Source of the DNA: Astrothelium macrocarpum
Taxonomy: Eukaryota; Ascomycota; Dothideomycetes; Trypetheliales; Trypetheliaceae
Direction: 5' to 3'
Assembly (NCBI GenBank): GCA_021030915.1
Contig: JAGEMR010000015.1
Coordinates: 62,001 to 126,000 of the forward strand
DNA length: 64,000 nucleotides
Below, piece by piece: positions 35,583 through 46,933 of this stretch (position 1 is its first letter; each line of letters begins with the position of its first letter). The notes below the pieces were generated by a model. The model searched no databases. It was not told where the DNA came from and worked only from the letters and a program-made list of their open reading frames with translations. The position numbers were made by a program, and so were the translations under genes.

Positions 35583-36961
35583 CTATGCTTTCTTCTTCCC
35601 ATCGGCAAAAGACATCTTCACTTCCAACCTGGCTGGAGCAACTTTCTCGCCTTCACTTGCACGACTACTCCTTTCCGGCTTCTGTTTGATCGTCAAACAA
35701 TTGATATCCAGAAATCTACAAATTTCATCGATAACCAGGTATGCCCACCGGAAATAAACCACGTTTGCGTAGAGAAAATACGCCCATAGGTAATAGTATT
35801 CCGTATCCTCACGGCTGGTACCCGGCAAAGTCACTGGGGTGAAGCCGATTGCTGGCAGATTAAAAATGGTTGCACCCAAAATGAGAGGTACAAGCATAGC
35901 TGTAAAATATGGAAAAGGTTGTCTCGTGAGATGCGCCAGTATGATCTTCGTGGTCATTCTTCCAAATACCAGAGCCAGGGTGAGACAGAGCAACATAAGG
36001 TGATTCTCCTTGAGCAAAGTCGAGTGTGGGCTGTAGATCCAGACACCAATACCGAGGGTATAGATGATCATGGGAGTCCAATCCATAAAAACAGGTGATA
36101 CGGGAAGTCCCTGCTGTCGTCTGGCTTTGACAACGTTATACGTACACTCTGGCATGTGTGCAACAAAGAAAGAAAACAGTAGCAATGGAACCCAACAGTC
36201 GCGAATCGTGTATTCACCGAGAAAATCAGAGTATCCAACCACATCTGCGAGTTTGGAATGCCATATCTCAGGACCATAAATACCAGACATGATCATAATT
36301 GAGCATGCCAAAATGAGTCCTTCCGTTGGCCCATTAAAGTAACCAAGGTAGAGAGTATGGGTGTGATACGTTTCCCAAGTCGAAAAGAACATCGGTAGGC
36401 ACGGGACCAGCGCAGTAAAGGAGCCCGCTTTGCTTGGTCCATAGCCCATCGCTGCAGTCTCCAGCAAGCTTGCCAGAGTGCAATTCAGCGAGTCGATTCC
36501 ATGATCAAACAGCTCTCCGAGTCCACTGCTGGTACCCGTCCTCCTTGCTTGCTTCCCATCGATATTGTCCATGGTGCTGTACATCCACAATCCAAACGCA
36601 AAACTGAAATATATCCATTGTGGGCCTGGTCCAACAAGATCAGGCATATATGCAGCGAGGAGACCGACATTGCCAAGGATAAAGAAGAACCCGATGAGAG
36701 TGACCATATTTGGAGCAAGCCATAGCGGAAGAAGATTCACAGAGGCGTTCCAGTAGTGTCGGAGAATGTATTGTGAGATGTACGACTTATCCACGGACGA
36801 GTACTTGTAGAACTTGAGGTGGATTAGGGCGTCTTCAGGAAGAACTCCGACTCCTCCGTCGTCTGCACGATGAAAGTTAGCATTTTACTGGTATTCAGTC
36901 ACAGGTGGAATAAGCTTTAGAGCTACTTGTTTTCCCCTCGTGCTGACTCACTCTTTGCCAT
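35583..36961 (-). CDS. choline/ethanolaminephosphotransferase (CDP-alcohol phosphatidyltransferase)
   Basis: Transfers phosphocholine or phosphoethanolamine from the CDP-alcohol to diacylglycerol, the last step of the Kennedy pathway, in ER/Golgi membranes. Exons (minus) are 36961..36952 (10 nt) and 36862..35583, giving 429 residues. Seen: the CAPT active-site motif D-G-x2-A-R-x8-G-x3-D-x3-D as DGKQARRTGTSSGLGELFDHGID; an N-terminal KYSSVDKSYISQYILRHYW typical of Cpt1/Ept1; and about 8-10 hydrophobic segments. The first exon supplies only MAK plus one base; the frame and the GTGAGT donor support it. The C-terminus is KKKA, which fits a KKxx ER-retrieval signal. Cpt1 and Ept1 specificity cannot be told apart here. 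Confidence 0.93.
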
Positions 36962-37521
36962 TTCTCTTCGGTAGTCTCCTGCGGAAGAATGGCGGGTCGA
37001 GTGAATCAAAATTCTTTGAGTTCATACCATCATGCCGAAAGTTTTCAAGCACAAAAGACCTTATCGAATTGGTGTAAGGGGGTCTGGAAATTAACCCCAC
37101 AAGATGCAAGCGCTACATTTTGACCAGGATGGCAGAAGTCTGGCTGTGGTTATGACGAGATTTTGGCCACGGAAAATACCTTGGATAACCCCACAATCTT
37201 TGGAAACGCATCTAAGCGCATGAAATCTACCAAACTCGAGAGTACTACGAGTCGACTCCACCTGCCATTACAAAGAAGCGCCAAAGGAGCAGCGTACGGT
37301 ATAAAGCCGTCTAAGCCAGCTGCAGTACTCCACCTTGAACTAGTTTATGATAATATTTTGAAATCTTTGACAACTGTATACGCTTGGAATTGATCGCAGT
37401 GCCGCTGCTTGGTACCCATACAAACCACCCAGCCACAGCCATACCTAAGACATGGGATCATCAGACCAGGTCAAAGGCACCTTGTTTCCTCCATTACAAC
37501 ACGATATCTTTTTCGCCATTC
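36962..37521. other. promoter region of the phosphotransferase gene
   Basis: About 0.56 kb between two minus-strand genes. No further gene was recognised. Confidence 0.5.
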
Positions 37522-38298
37522 TTAATGGCAGGCAACCGTCTTCTGTGCCGAACCTTGCCCAAAAGCCAGATATCCAATGAACGCGCCTGCGGCAACTGCC
37601 AACATCACCCACCCATTGTATGTCATGAACAGGAGCCTACACAATGAGAAGTGTTAGCTCTAAAGTTCCATGTGTCCAACTTCATACGGTGTGATAGCAC
37701 CCACATTATGAAGAAAGAATAAAAGACCTGGACAGCATAAAATGCAGCTCTGATGACTTTGTTTGTTCTCTCCGCATCGGCCTTGGTTCGCCCTGGGTAG
37801 AGCAATGAGCTTGCTTCGGTCGTATCTTCGTGCACGAGATTTAGCGTCTGGATATAACAATACCCAATATCTTTCTACTCGGATTGCATCCTCTGCTTCC
37901 CTTGTTTATGACATTCACCAGCCAGCATTCGATGCAGCTTGTGAGGCAGGTGCGGCTTACTTGGTAATGTGTCAATTTTCTGTCTTGACAAGCTCTCAAA
38001 TCTACGTGATACTTCTCGCACAAGTTCGTATCCGGCGGTGAGCGCGGCGACGGCGATGAGGGACCAAATGAGAGAGGTGGTTGAGCGGATATGCCATGAT
38101 TTGAAAATGATGCAGAGATCAGTTGGATCCCAAGTAAACAGCATCTAACAAAGCGTCAAGTCAGCCATCTCAAACCCACTTTGCTTGTCTCCAAAAGACA
38201 ATGCAACGATGATTCCTGATAAGGGTTCTCACGCTCATCTGGCACATAGGCTCCATATTATCCATATCGCCGCCATGGTGCATATGCCCGTGATCCAT
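37522..38298 (-). CDS. Ctr-family copper transporter
   Basis: Trimeric Cu(I) transporter, either at the plasma membrane or the vacuole. Exons (minus) are 38298..38233, 38144..37961, 37825..37705 and 37636..37522, giving 161 residues in this model. Seen: a Met/His-rich N-terminus (MDHGHMHHGGDMDNMEP) for copper binding; MLFTWDPTDLCIIFKSW; a first helix (LIWSLIAVAALTAGYELVRE); an M-x3-M in the second helix (FFIMLLFMTYNGWVM); GxxxG packing in GAFIGYLAFG; and the end TVACH. The boundary of exon 3 is uncertain. Keeping the strong GTAAGC donor at 37960 needs a weak AAG acceptor, either 37826 (used here) or further upstream in the same register. The small size and short N-terminus resemble Ctr2/vacuolar or low-affinity forms. 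Divergent to the dioxygenase gene, 276 bp apart. Confidence 0.85.
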
Positions 38299-38574
38299 AA
38301 TCGTGTCCAATCTCTTTGATAGAATTAGTAATGTGTCCTCATCAGCTGTAGACTAGAGGAGGATGGACCGACGGTGCTCGTGACGCCAGCCGTTTCAAGC
38401 GTTGAGACTTTGCGGCGGATAGGGCCGAAGGTCTGGGTCAATGATATCAGCGGGGCTCATTTTCGCCTCGTGCTCATATGCTTAGGTATATTAGTATTCG
38501 GAGGCGAATAGAGACCACCGTATACATTGTTGGCAGAGATATACTGTCGCCAGGGCACTGCAGGGTCACAAGAA

Positions 38575-39320
38575 ATGCAAGCAACACGTTTGGCACGAAT
38601 ATTAAGCAGGCGCGGTCTCACTCACGGTCCCTGCGAGTACTCACCACTTCCTCTATTGCATCGCGCTGCTTTTACTAGCACATCAGGTCGACGAGAGCTC
38701 GCTGCTCCTTTAAACATTCCCAAATGGTAATTCTCATCTAGAGGTTCTGCGATTGCCATCAAATTTGCGCTGATTTGGATTGCAGGCTTTCAGAAAATTC
38801 CCACCTTCTCAAGCCACCGGTGAACAACCATCTGGTAAACAATGATGAGATGACGGTCCAAATTGTTGGCGGCCCAAATGCTCGCACTGATTACCATATC
38901 AATACAACGCCGGAATGGTTCTATCAATATCGAGGCTCTATGCTACTCAAAATAGTTGACACTGCCGCCAATCCTTCGACTTCACCTAACATTCGAAAAC
39001 CTTCTACCGGCGGCGCATTCAAAGACGTCCATATCCATGAAGGCGACATCTTCCTCCTTCCCGCCAATGTCCCACACAACCCTGTGCGTTTTGCAGATAC
39101 GGTTGGTGTAGTAATAGAGCAGCCGCGCCCAAAGGACAGTATCGATCGCTTGAGGTGGTATTGCCAGGCGTGCGGGGAGAAGGTCCACGAGAAGAGCTTC
39201 CATTGTACAAACCTAGGAACACAGATCAAGGAGGCCGTGCAGGCATTTGAGAAGGATAAAGAAGCAAGGACGTGTGGAGGGTGTGGGGAGATTTGCGACG
39301 TCAGACCAAAGGCTGGATAG
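38575..39320 (+). CDS. bna1: 3-hydroxyanthranilate 3,4-dioxygenase (Bna1/HAAO)
   Basis: Non-haem iron cupin enzyme of the kynurenine pathway to NAD+; opens the ring of 3-hydroxyanthranilate. Exons are 38575..38726 and 38786..39320, giving 228 residues; the intron (GTAATT..TTGCAG) splits a Trp codon: PKW-LSENSHLLKPPVNNH. Iron ligands: His in DYHINTTPEWFYQY, Glu in the same motif, and His in PANVPHNPVR. The C-terminal rubredoxin-like metal site is present (WYCQACGEKV .. CGGCGE), as in yeast and bacterial forms. The usual start would be just before LAAPLNIPKW, but no ATG is there. The only in-frame ATG (38575) adds about 41 residues rich in Arg and Ser with one acidic residue before the GRREL region, like a mitochondrial leader. 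See findings. Confidence 0.9.
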
Positions 39321-39396
39321 CAGGTGTGGGACGACTGATCCGGATGTACATACAAAGCACTCAAAAGGGCCCATGGCCTCCAGATCTGTTCCGAAT

Positions 39397-41685
39397 TTAC
39401 AACCCTTTCCATGAGAGTTTTGCAACGTGGTCAATCTTCTTCCGGCTGGGTTTGATGAAACCCATGTATTTTAATTCGGCAAGCGCTCGTTGGAATATTG
39501 CCCTGCGTTGTCAATCAGAATGTTTCCAATGTGCTTAAACAGATCTTATCAACCTTGTCCGTTTTTCATCATCAGTTTCTTTTGCAAAAATGGCGTTGAA
39601 TGCGGACTGCAAATCACTGATATTGATCAGAGCTCCTGATTCCAAGTACAATTGGTATAACATCGAAGATGGCGGATTAGAGGGAAGCATAGTCGGCTGG
39701 AAAGCCTAGTTAGCGGCTCGTTCCGTTAATGAAAATGGACTGCTGCATACCTCATCCTGGTGATCTTTGGCAGGCTGGCAGCAAGTACAGTTTAAATAGT
39801 CATACGGAGCAGACAACGCACGTTCAATGATGAAGCGAGGCCTAGGTGTGAAAGAATCTCGATGGGGAGCTTTAATATCGTATAGGAAAATCTCATGCAT
39901 AAACAGCGTTCTGGGGTCGACGAGAATGGTTCTCAAATGATCCTCAAGAGTTTGGTGGAAATCTTGGACTATTTTCGAATACTCGCTGTCCGCCCCAGTG
40001 ATCTCGGACTTTTGTTTGCTTAGCTCGACTTTCTGAGCAACGATGGTGGTTCGCAAGGTCTCTTGGCGTATATCATATTCACTCCTCAGAGGCTCGAGGG
40101 CTTGCTTGTTGGTCGCGATGAGCGCGTGCAGTTTCCGTGCCATCTGGTTTGCTGCCTCGGTGATCTCGGCTTGGTTGGAAGACTTGAGATCTTCAAGAAT
40201 TTCCAACAATACATCGGATGGAGCTTTTTTAAGCGACAGAAGAAGCTCCCGAACAAGTGGGGACTGATTCAGGTCTCCTGACATGGCTTTAATGTAGAGA
40301 CTGGACAATGGAATGTCGGAAGACTGCTGCAGACGGGCTCTCAATTTACGAATTTGCTTCAGAGTCTGCACTATGCGTATCAAGTTTTCCGCTCCGCCAA
40401 AAAGATGATTTCGTATACTCTCAAGGAGTTCATAGTCCGAATTAAGCGATGAACGTGCCATGTCAGTCTTGCCTTCTTTTAACAGTTCTTCTACATGCCT
40501 AGGTATCGTAAGCAGATCCTGGAAAGGGTCACATCATTGATACTTGCCTGCGGAACGAATGGAGATTCCTTGCAGCCTGGAAGTGATCCTTTGGGACCGT
40601 TCTGACTGTGGAGTCAGTATCCATAAACAGGCTGAGTGGATTTGCATAACAATGACACATGTATCCGTACTGCGGCCATTAGTGAACTGCGTCTCGCGTA
40701 GTGATCAGCTTACTTTGAATGCATCAGTAAATGCCTGCACGCTTCGATAATGATTATTTTGCCTATCAACTAGCATTCGACAAAGACCTGGACCAAGCCA
40801 AAGTCGCTGATCCATACCATCTATGGTGGCTTCAAACATTTGTTCGAACACATCCCTTGACTGTACAGCGTCAAATTTCGGTCCTTTCAAGCGGCGTATA
40901 GCAACACATGGTAGGCGATCCTGGAAATTTTCCACGGATGTAGCGACACAAAAGAGTAGCACAAATGGTAATGAAGAAGCACTGGAAGTTCCCATTAGAT
41001 ACAGCTTCTATATAATACCAGTCAACACACCTGAGTAGATCGACTGTCTCTGCGAGAAGTGCGGTATCAATGGCTTCACTATCTTCGAATGCAATAACGA
41101 ATCTGGAAACGTGGCGTTCGGCAGACCAGTCTTGTAAGATGTCGAGGTCATAATTCAGCAACCTCGATCCTTTTCGACGTAGAATTGACTCATCGTGATC
41201 ATCAATGCCATCGGTTCGGTATGTTACTTTCTGGATGAGCACTTTCACAAGCGTTTTCAAAGCCGAAGCATCCCTGGAGGACAAAGACACAAAAGATACA
41301 GAATTTCTTCTCCGTCGGATTTCTTCGTCGAGTTGTTTCAAAAGCGACGTCTGGAAGGAGAGATCCGGTCCGCCAAAGATAATTCCAGTTGGTATGTGTG
41401 CAGTTTGACTCTTCACATCAGTCTCGTCAATGAATTCAAGGACGTTATCTAGAGTCTCTTGATTGGTTTTCCGCAAAACGTCCTGTTACTCATCAGATGG
41501 TGGATCACGCGGTACACCAGAGCGGAGGGGATTACATCGATGCGTTTCTCTTGCTGGGCCCATAAGGTTTTGAACAATTTTTTACGTTGTTCTCGTGATG
41601 TTTGCGAATAGTCATCGTCAAGCTTACGCTTTTTACTGGGTCGCACATTGGGCTCGTCAAGAACAAAACACTTTTCATAATCCAT
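39397..41685 (-). CDS. orc3: origin recognition complex subunit 3 (Orc3)
   Basis: Subunit of the ORC complex that marks replication origins and loads MCM with Cdc6/Cdt1. Seven exons (minus): 41685..41536, 41482..41031, 40981..40714, 40669..40548, 40498..39751, 39705..39554 and 39502..39397, giving 665 residues. Seen: the start MDYEKCFVLDE and KRKLDDD typical of fungal Orc3; a degenerate AAA+ core (HIPTGIIFGGPDLSFQTSLL; RKGSRLLNYDLDILQDWSAE; PFVLLFCVATSVENFQDRL); YGYMCHCYANPLSLF; NLHSFRR-HVEELLKEGK over intron 4; and the winged-helix end AIFQRALAELKYMGFIKPSR ending WKGL. Intron 4 is GC-AG with a perfect AG|GCAAGT donor. The stops of BNA1 and ORC3 are 76 bp apart. Confidence 0.93.
40499..40547 (-). 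other. GC-AG intron in ORC3
   Basis: A 49-bp intron with donor CGCAG|GCAAGT and acceptor ATACCTAG. It splits an Arg codon and joins HSFRR to HVEELL, a segment conserved in Orc3. An alternative AG within it (CCAG at 40517) gives the wrong phase. The donor exactly matches the consensus for efficient GC-AG introns. Confidence 0.85.
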
Positions 41686-42928
41686 GACGCGTGAGGGCAA
41701 GATTTGGCTGGTACTCCTTGCAGACGCGCTCGAGTTTTAAAGGTTGACTGTTCTGAGCACAGACCAACTCGATTTACAGCTGACTTTGTTCATGGTTATT
41801 GAATTGACCGTACACTTATCAGGAGTGCAAAAGTACAGAGCCATTGCGTGGCATGGGCAGTTTTGCTTGTTGGAATATTTACAGGACTGGAACGCCGCGT
41901 CAAACATGAACACTTTCAAGTCGATTCTGGACCAATTAACAACCATTCCAGCACATGTTGCATAAGGAAGAGTCAACTCGTGATTGCCTTTTGTTCTTGT
42001 AGCTTCGAAATAAACATTGGTTATTGATCGACCGTCTTCTTATGTAAAGGCCCAAGAAGTCATCGGAGTGACCGTTTCCTTCTCCAATCCAAACTATCTG
42101 AAGAATTCCCACCAATCATGTGAAGCAAAAGATCCTGAGGTGACAGATAGCAATCCCATCCAGAGCTACGAATACTTCATTTTCAATACAAGACCTATTC
42201 ACGCGCTGGCCAGTGGCGGTAGAAACATGCCTAATCCAACGTTACGCATAAGGCGAGTTTGAGCATAAGTACCCATTCTCTAACCAGGACTGCTAGGATA
42301 GTTCCCCCAGAGATTTGACGCATAAGTGATTTCATTTCACAAGTGGTTGGAACTGGAAAATACCAAAGTGATTACTTGGGTAAGGCTGGGGAAGCTTTTC
42401 CACCGGGATCAACAGGGGAACATCGACGGATCTCCTTTGCCGGCGAGTGACGTCAAGCTTTCCTATTTTCCCACCACACCCAACCACCTTACGACACAAG
42501 AACCATTTTACTGCACCGGCCAATATCCAACTTTCAGCAGTAGGCATATCGCTACCGGATCTTGTCTGTGAAGCTTGACTGAGGCCTGCAAAGCTCTTGA
42601 TAGTTCACCGACAACTCCAGGCTCCGTAAACAATGAAAGGCAAAGGCTTGCAGATCGTACGTCCGGCATGTCTTCAACTGCATGCCCCTGCATCTCAATC
42701 TCAAAAGACGATCAGGGCTAGCCTATCCAAGAATTCAGAAACCCCGCATCATCGATGCACAGCTCCAAAAGTCGTGAGCTTGGACTGGTACTCCGAAAAT
42801 GACTCCATATATTTTGTAGCACTGCTTTGCGGGGTAAAGGTAAGTGTACAAATGCAGTAGTGTCTGTATATTTTGTTTCTTCAGAGCTCCAGAGTTTGAG
42901 TCTTGTGCCAGCATCTTTAGGACCAACA
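41686..42928. other. divergent intergenic region
   Basis: About 1.2 kb between ORC3 and the alpha-galactosidase gene. Frames of 60-85 codons occur, but none has a recognisable domain. The last part should be the regulated promoter of the galactosidase gene. I cannot place binding sites with confidence. Confidence 0.5.
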
Positions 42929-44618
42929 ATGGCACTTCGTTTCTTGCGATGCTCCTTTCTAATTGTAGCATTCCTATGCTATCGTCAGACAACTGCGTAC
43001 ATTGACAAAGCTGGAGATGTAATCATTCCCGGTGCATCCTCATACAATGGTCTCAACCTTGTGCCTCAGATGGGTTGGGATAATTGGAATGCTTTCCAAT
43101 GCAATGTCAACGAAAGCCTTTTGCTTAATACCGCCAGGACCATGATAGACTACGGGCTGAGGGATCTGGGTTACAATTACATTGTACTGGATGATTGCTG
43201 GTCGAGTGGACGAAATTCGACTGGGTACCTTGTTGCTAATCGTACGTTACGTTGATGATGCGACGCTCTACCGTATTAACAAATGTCAGCTGATAAGTTC
43301 CCAAATGGTATGAAATACATCGCGGATACTCTACACAGTATGGGAATGAAGTTTGGCATGTATTCTTCTGCTGGAATTTATACATGTGGAAGGTATTGTT
43401 GGAATATAATCTATCATAACTTTAATGACTAACACTTGTTCCTTTTGTGGTTCAACAGGTACCCCGGGTCACTTGGCTATGAACAAAAAGACGCGGACCT
43501 TTGGGCAAGCTGGGATGTTGATTATTTGAAATACGATAATTGCTATAACCAAGGACAGTCAGGAAACGCCATGCTCTCGTTCAACCGGTACGATGTGATG
43601 TCAAAGGCGCTGAATCGTACGGGTCGGCCAGTTCTCTATTCGTTGTGCAACTGGGGAGACGACAACCCATTCGATTGGGCATACACCATCTCAAATTCCT
43701 GGCGTATGTCTGGAGATGTCTATGATTCTTTCAACCGGCCCGACAGCCGTTGCCCTTGTACGGCAACTCCTTGCGCGTGGCCTGGTTACCATTGTTCCGT
43801 GATGAACATTCTCAACAAAATGGCACCTATTAGTTCAAGATCGCAGCCGGGTGCTTTCAATGACATGGATATGTTGGAAGTTGGTAATGGTGGCCAGACT
43901 GGTAAGCCACCAAGGTCATATTTCTTCGAGTACTGTATCATGGCTGATAATTCCGGTAGACAACGAATATGTGGTGCATTTCTCCATGTGGGCCATCAAC
44001 TCTTCGCCATTGCTCATCGGGACAAACGTCTTGACGCTTTCTCCTGCAAATCTTGCCATCTACTCCAATCCCGCCGTCATTGCTCTGAATCAAGATCCGT
44101 CTGGATCTGCTGCCGTCAGGAAGTGGCAATACTTTGTCAACCCTGACGATACTGGCGAAGGCGAGACTGCTCTCTGGACCCGTTCTATGGACAATGGAGA
44201 CCAAGTCTTTGCCTTACTCAACGCTGGAAACGTCAGTATGAACATGAACACGACCTTGTACGACATCTTCCTTGATGATGCAACAGCCGGAGCATACGAG
44301 GCACCTCCGGAACTTTCGGAAAGTTGGGACATTTTCGACCTATGGGCAAATCGTATGAGCGATGAAGAAGCCTCGACTGTCATTAATGGGACTGCACCAA
44401 TCGTTACTGGCAGCAACAACACTACACGATACAATGCAACCTTGACCAGCTATGCTGACGGATTGAAGAACAATGATACAGCTTTATATGGTTCAAAAGT
44501 TGGCACGATTGGGCCTGGTTCACAGAGCACATTTTCTGCAGTGATAGATCGCCACTCTGTTGGTTTGTATAGAATTAGGCAAGCTTCGAGTGCAACAAGG
44601 AAAAGAGACGAGCTATAG
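42929..44618 (+). CDS. GH27 alpha-galactosidase with RDEL C-terminus
   Basis: Hydrolyses terminal alpha-1,6-galactosyl residues from oligosaccharides and galactomannan. Exons are 42929..43241, 43290..43392, 43459..43901 and 43960..44618, giving 505 residues. Seen: a signal peptide (MALRFLRCSFLIVAFLCYRQ, cleavage after TTA); the GH27 core NLVPQMGWDNWNAFQCNVNE; YIVLDDCW; the nucleophile Asp in DYLKYDNCYNQG; the acid/base Asp in AFNDMDMLEVGNG (most family members have NDPDMLEVG); and many Asn glycosylation sites. The C-terminal ~80 residues include Asn-rich segments and end RKRDEL, close to the HDEL/KDEL ER-retrieval signal. Family and signal peptide are firm; whether the protein is secreted or kept in the ER is open. 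Confidence 0.93.
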
Positions 44619-45234
44619 CGGTTAGCAGGAAGTCACTTGGTAGTCATGCAGAGGACAGAGGTTCAAACTGTGCAATCTTCGAGTAAAATGTGTATATACT
44701 TGAGATAACCGTCCACCGAAAAGAAAATAATAAGTCATGCTTGAGGTAGAATCATTGATTTGCTCAAAAGATGTCAAACACCTAGAAGAGCGTTTTTTTC
44801 CTGTACTCCAAGCTACTAATCCTTGCCGTAATTCAAAGGTGATCAAGCTCCCATTAGTACACAACTTAGGCCGGTTGCGTCCAATATCCTGGAATCCGAC
44901 CAAAGAATAACATTCAGTACAGATGCGCAATGCTGGCATCTCGTTCACTGGATTCCCACTGTCGGTGTCCATTTTTATGCCATAGTAACGATCCGATATA
45001 GATTGTTAGAAAGGCTTGATTCAACTACAACACATATTTGGGAGAACAGAGGATAGTGAATAAATGGTCACGGCCACGCGAGTCAAGACGTTACTGTGAC
45101 ATCGCGATGTGATGCGGCTTGGTCTCAGAATCTTGACCGATTAACGGCTCCAGCTGACAGAACATCAACCTGTCGTGCCACGATCCAGTGCTCCATGACA
45201 GAATATTCCATCTGGCCAAAGACTGGCCTCGGAG
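44619..45234. other. convergent intergenic region
   Basis: Between the galactosidase and SnoaL-like stops. A 116-codon minus frame (44622..44972) shows no domain and is probably chance. Confidence 0.45.
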
Positions 45235-45759
45235 TCAAGGTCTCAAGCACGATACGCTTGTGCCCCGGATATTGCCCGCTATCGCTCGTTCGTACGCTTT
45301 TGCATGCAGATCGGGATCCCCTTCAATAGAAGATGACCTTTTAAAAACGACGTCTTTGATCACCCAGTTCTCTCTCTGCTTGAGGAGACTGAGTTTCCAT
45401 ACGCTTCTCGTCAAAACATAGTCACATTGTGACTCTTCTTTGAGATCGAGGAAACAAAAAGCATGCACGACAACATGTGCGTTTGCCTCTTTCCCCCCAT
45501 CTCTGATTCTGACAAGAGGATTGCTTAAAATGTGTTGCGTACCATCAAATCCGCCCAAGGTCATTCGCATCCTCTCGGTCATGTCTGCTACCGAAATTGC
45601 TTGTGGAGCGCACGACAGAGTATGAGCGGATTTGTCGAGATCTGCAGTAGAATCTTGGCAAAAGAGTGACCTGAAAAGGTTGCAGTCGAGGCAGTCTTGA
45701 GCGTATGCGAGATGAGTAACCGTAGTTAGGATGGAATGGTGATCTGTGCAAGATGTCAT
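45235..45759 (-). CDS. SnoaL-like (NTF2-fold) protein
   Basis: A single exon of 174 residues starting at the ATG at 45759 (MTSCTDHHSIL); the open frame runs 24 codons further upstream from a non-ATG. The pattern fits small SnoaL_4/NTF2-like proteins of fungi: an N-terminal helix (THLAYAQDCLDCNLFRSLFC), DMTERMRMTLGGFDGTQHIL with the usual 'G...TQH' of this group, then strands (EANAHVVVHAFCFL; WKLSLLKQRENWVIKDVVFK) with WVI near the end. These domains include polyketide cyclases and dehydratases, but many are of unknown role. There is no biosynthetic cluster around it, so I give no substrate. Confidence 0.75.
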   Translation of the reverse strand: MTSCTDHHSILTTVTHLAYAQDCLDCNLFRSLFCQDSTADLDKSAHTLSCAPQAISVADMTERMRMTLGGFDGTQHILSNPLVRIRDGGKEANAHVVVHAFCFLDLKEESQCDYVLTRSVWKLSLLKQRENWVIKDVVFKRSSSIEGDPDLHAKAYERAIAGNIRGTSVSCLRP

Positions 45760-46933
45760 GTTTGCAATCTTGACTTCAGAATCGAGAACTATTATCAATA
45801 TACGTAGCGTTTGCAAATTGAGTAGAAGCAATCGAAGAGGTGAAACGTGTTTCTATACGTCTATGGGAAGGTGGATCATTCTTCAAAGGAGAAATCCGTA
45901 GAAAAGTGAGTTGGGAGTCATGCTTAAATCCGGTAGGTGCCTGAGATTTATATCGACATCCGATCATTCTTACATTCAGCTGTAAAACGTTTCAAAAATG
46001 TCGGGGTTTCGAGTGGACGAGACGATATCGGGCCGGAGACTCGGAGATAAAGACACCGTTAAGAGCATCTCAGATCTCCGTACAACGACCGAGCTGTGCG
46101 AGTAGCCTGTGCCCGATTTAACCGAAAACGGAAGTTATTCGAAATGGAATGCGTAAAATGGATTTGGGCCTGCCGTGATGAGGGTTGGTGATAGCCTTGT
46201 TGCCGAGTTATGATTTATGACCGAAAGCTGAAACAGACTTTTGGCGAGCTACACTCCACGTCGTATCTTTCATGGTCCCTTACTTATCATGCAACACAGG
46301 CTTTCTAACTATTTCGCCAATGTCCTGTTACAATCCCTGGCTTCTTGCGAAGATCCGCCAGATTGGCCGCCTTCCATCAAATGAGCACTGGAGGGGACAA
46401 TCGGACCTCCGTAGATTCGAATCATAGTCGGACTCCCTCTCAAATCCTTGAAAAAGAACGTGACAAGACCGACCTACTGGATAGCAAGTGATCAACTTCG
46501 AGGTTTGATGATAACAAGAATTATTATTATTATTTTTTTCCCTTCAGAAATGATTGCAATGCCTTCTGAAGTGTATGCAAAACAGAACCATTTCCTACAG
46601 ATTGGAGAAAAAGCGTGATAAGCAAAGGCTTGCACTGAACAAGCCATATTTTTTGTCAAGTCGAAACGATAAACGAGACGTGAAGAGAGGTACACTTACA
46701 AAGGAATAGCAGATAGTTTGGTAGGCTCTCAGAAGAACCACCCTTTTGGGCTTAAATAGCTTGACGCAAAAGACTTCATAAACACCCGGGGTGCCCATTA
46801 TGATACCCGTAATTGTTCAAGGCCGTGGGAACGCGCTCAATCTCCAAGCTATTACTGCTGCGTGACCTAATAGGGATCGTTCGAGGTATAAGCGGCCCCC
46901 TAAAGAAGGTAGAACACGAGAAATGGAACAGCC
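45760..46933. other. intergenic region with a short ATT microsatellite
   Basis: About 1.2 kb, with an (ATT)n run followed by T7 at about 46520-46539. Small frames only. I checked the GATTCGAATC at about 46416, which looks like a tRNA B box, and found no matching stems. Confidence 0.5.

Noticed and set aside
46410..46440. tRNA B-box-like GATTCGAATC
   Set aside because: Flanking bases do not form a T-stem and no matching A box lies upstream.
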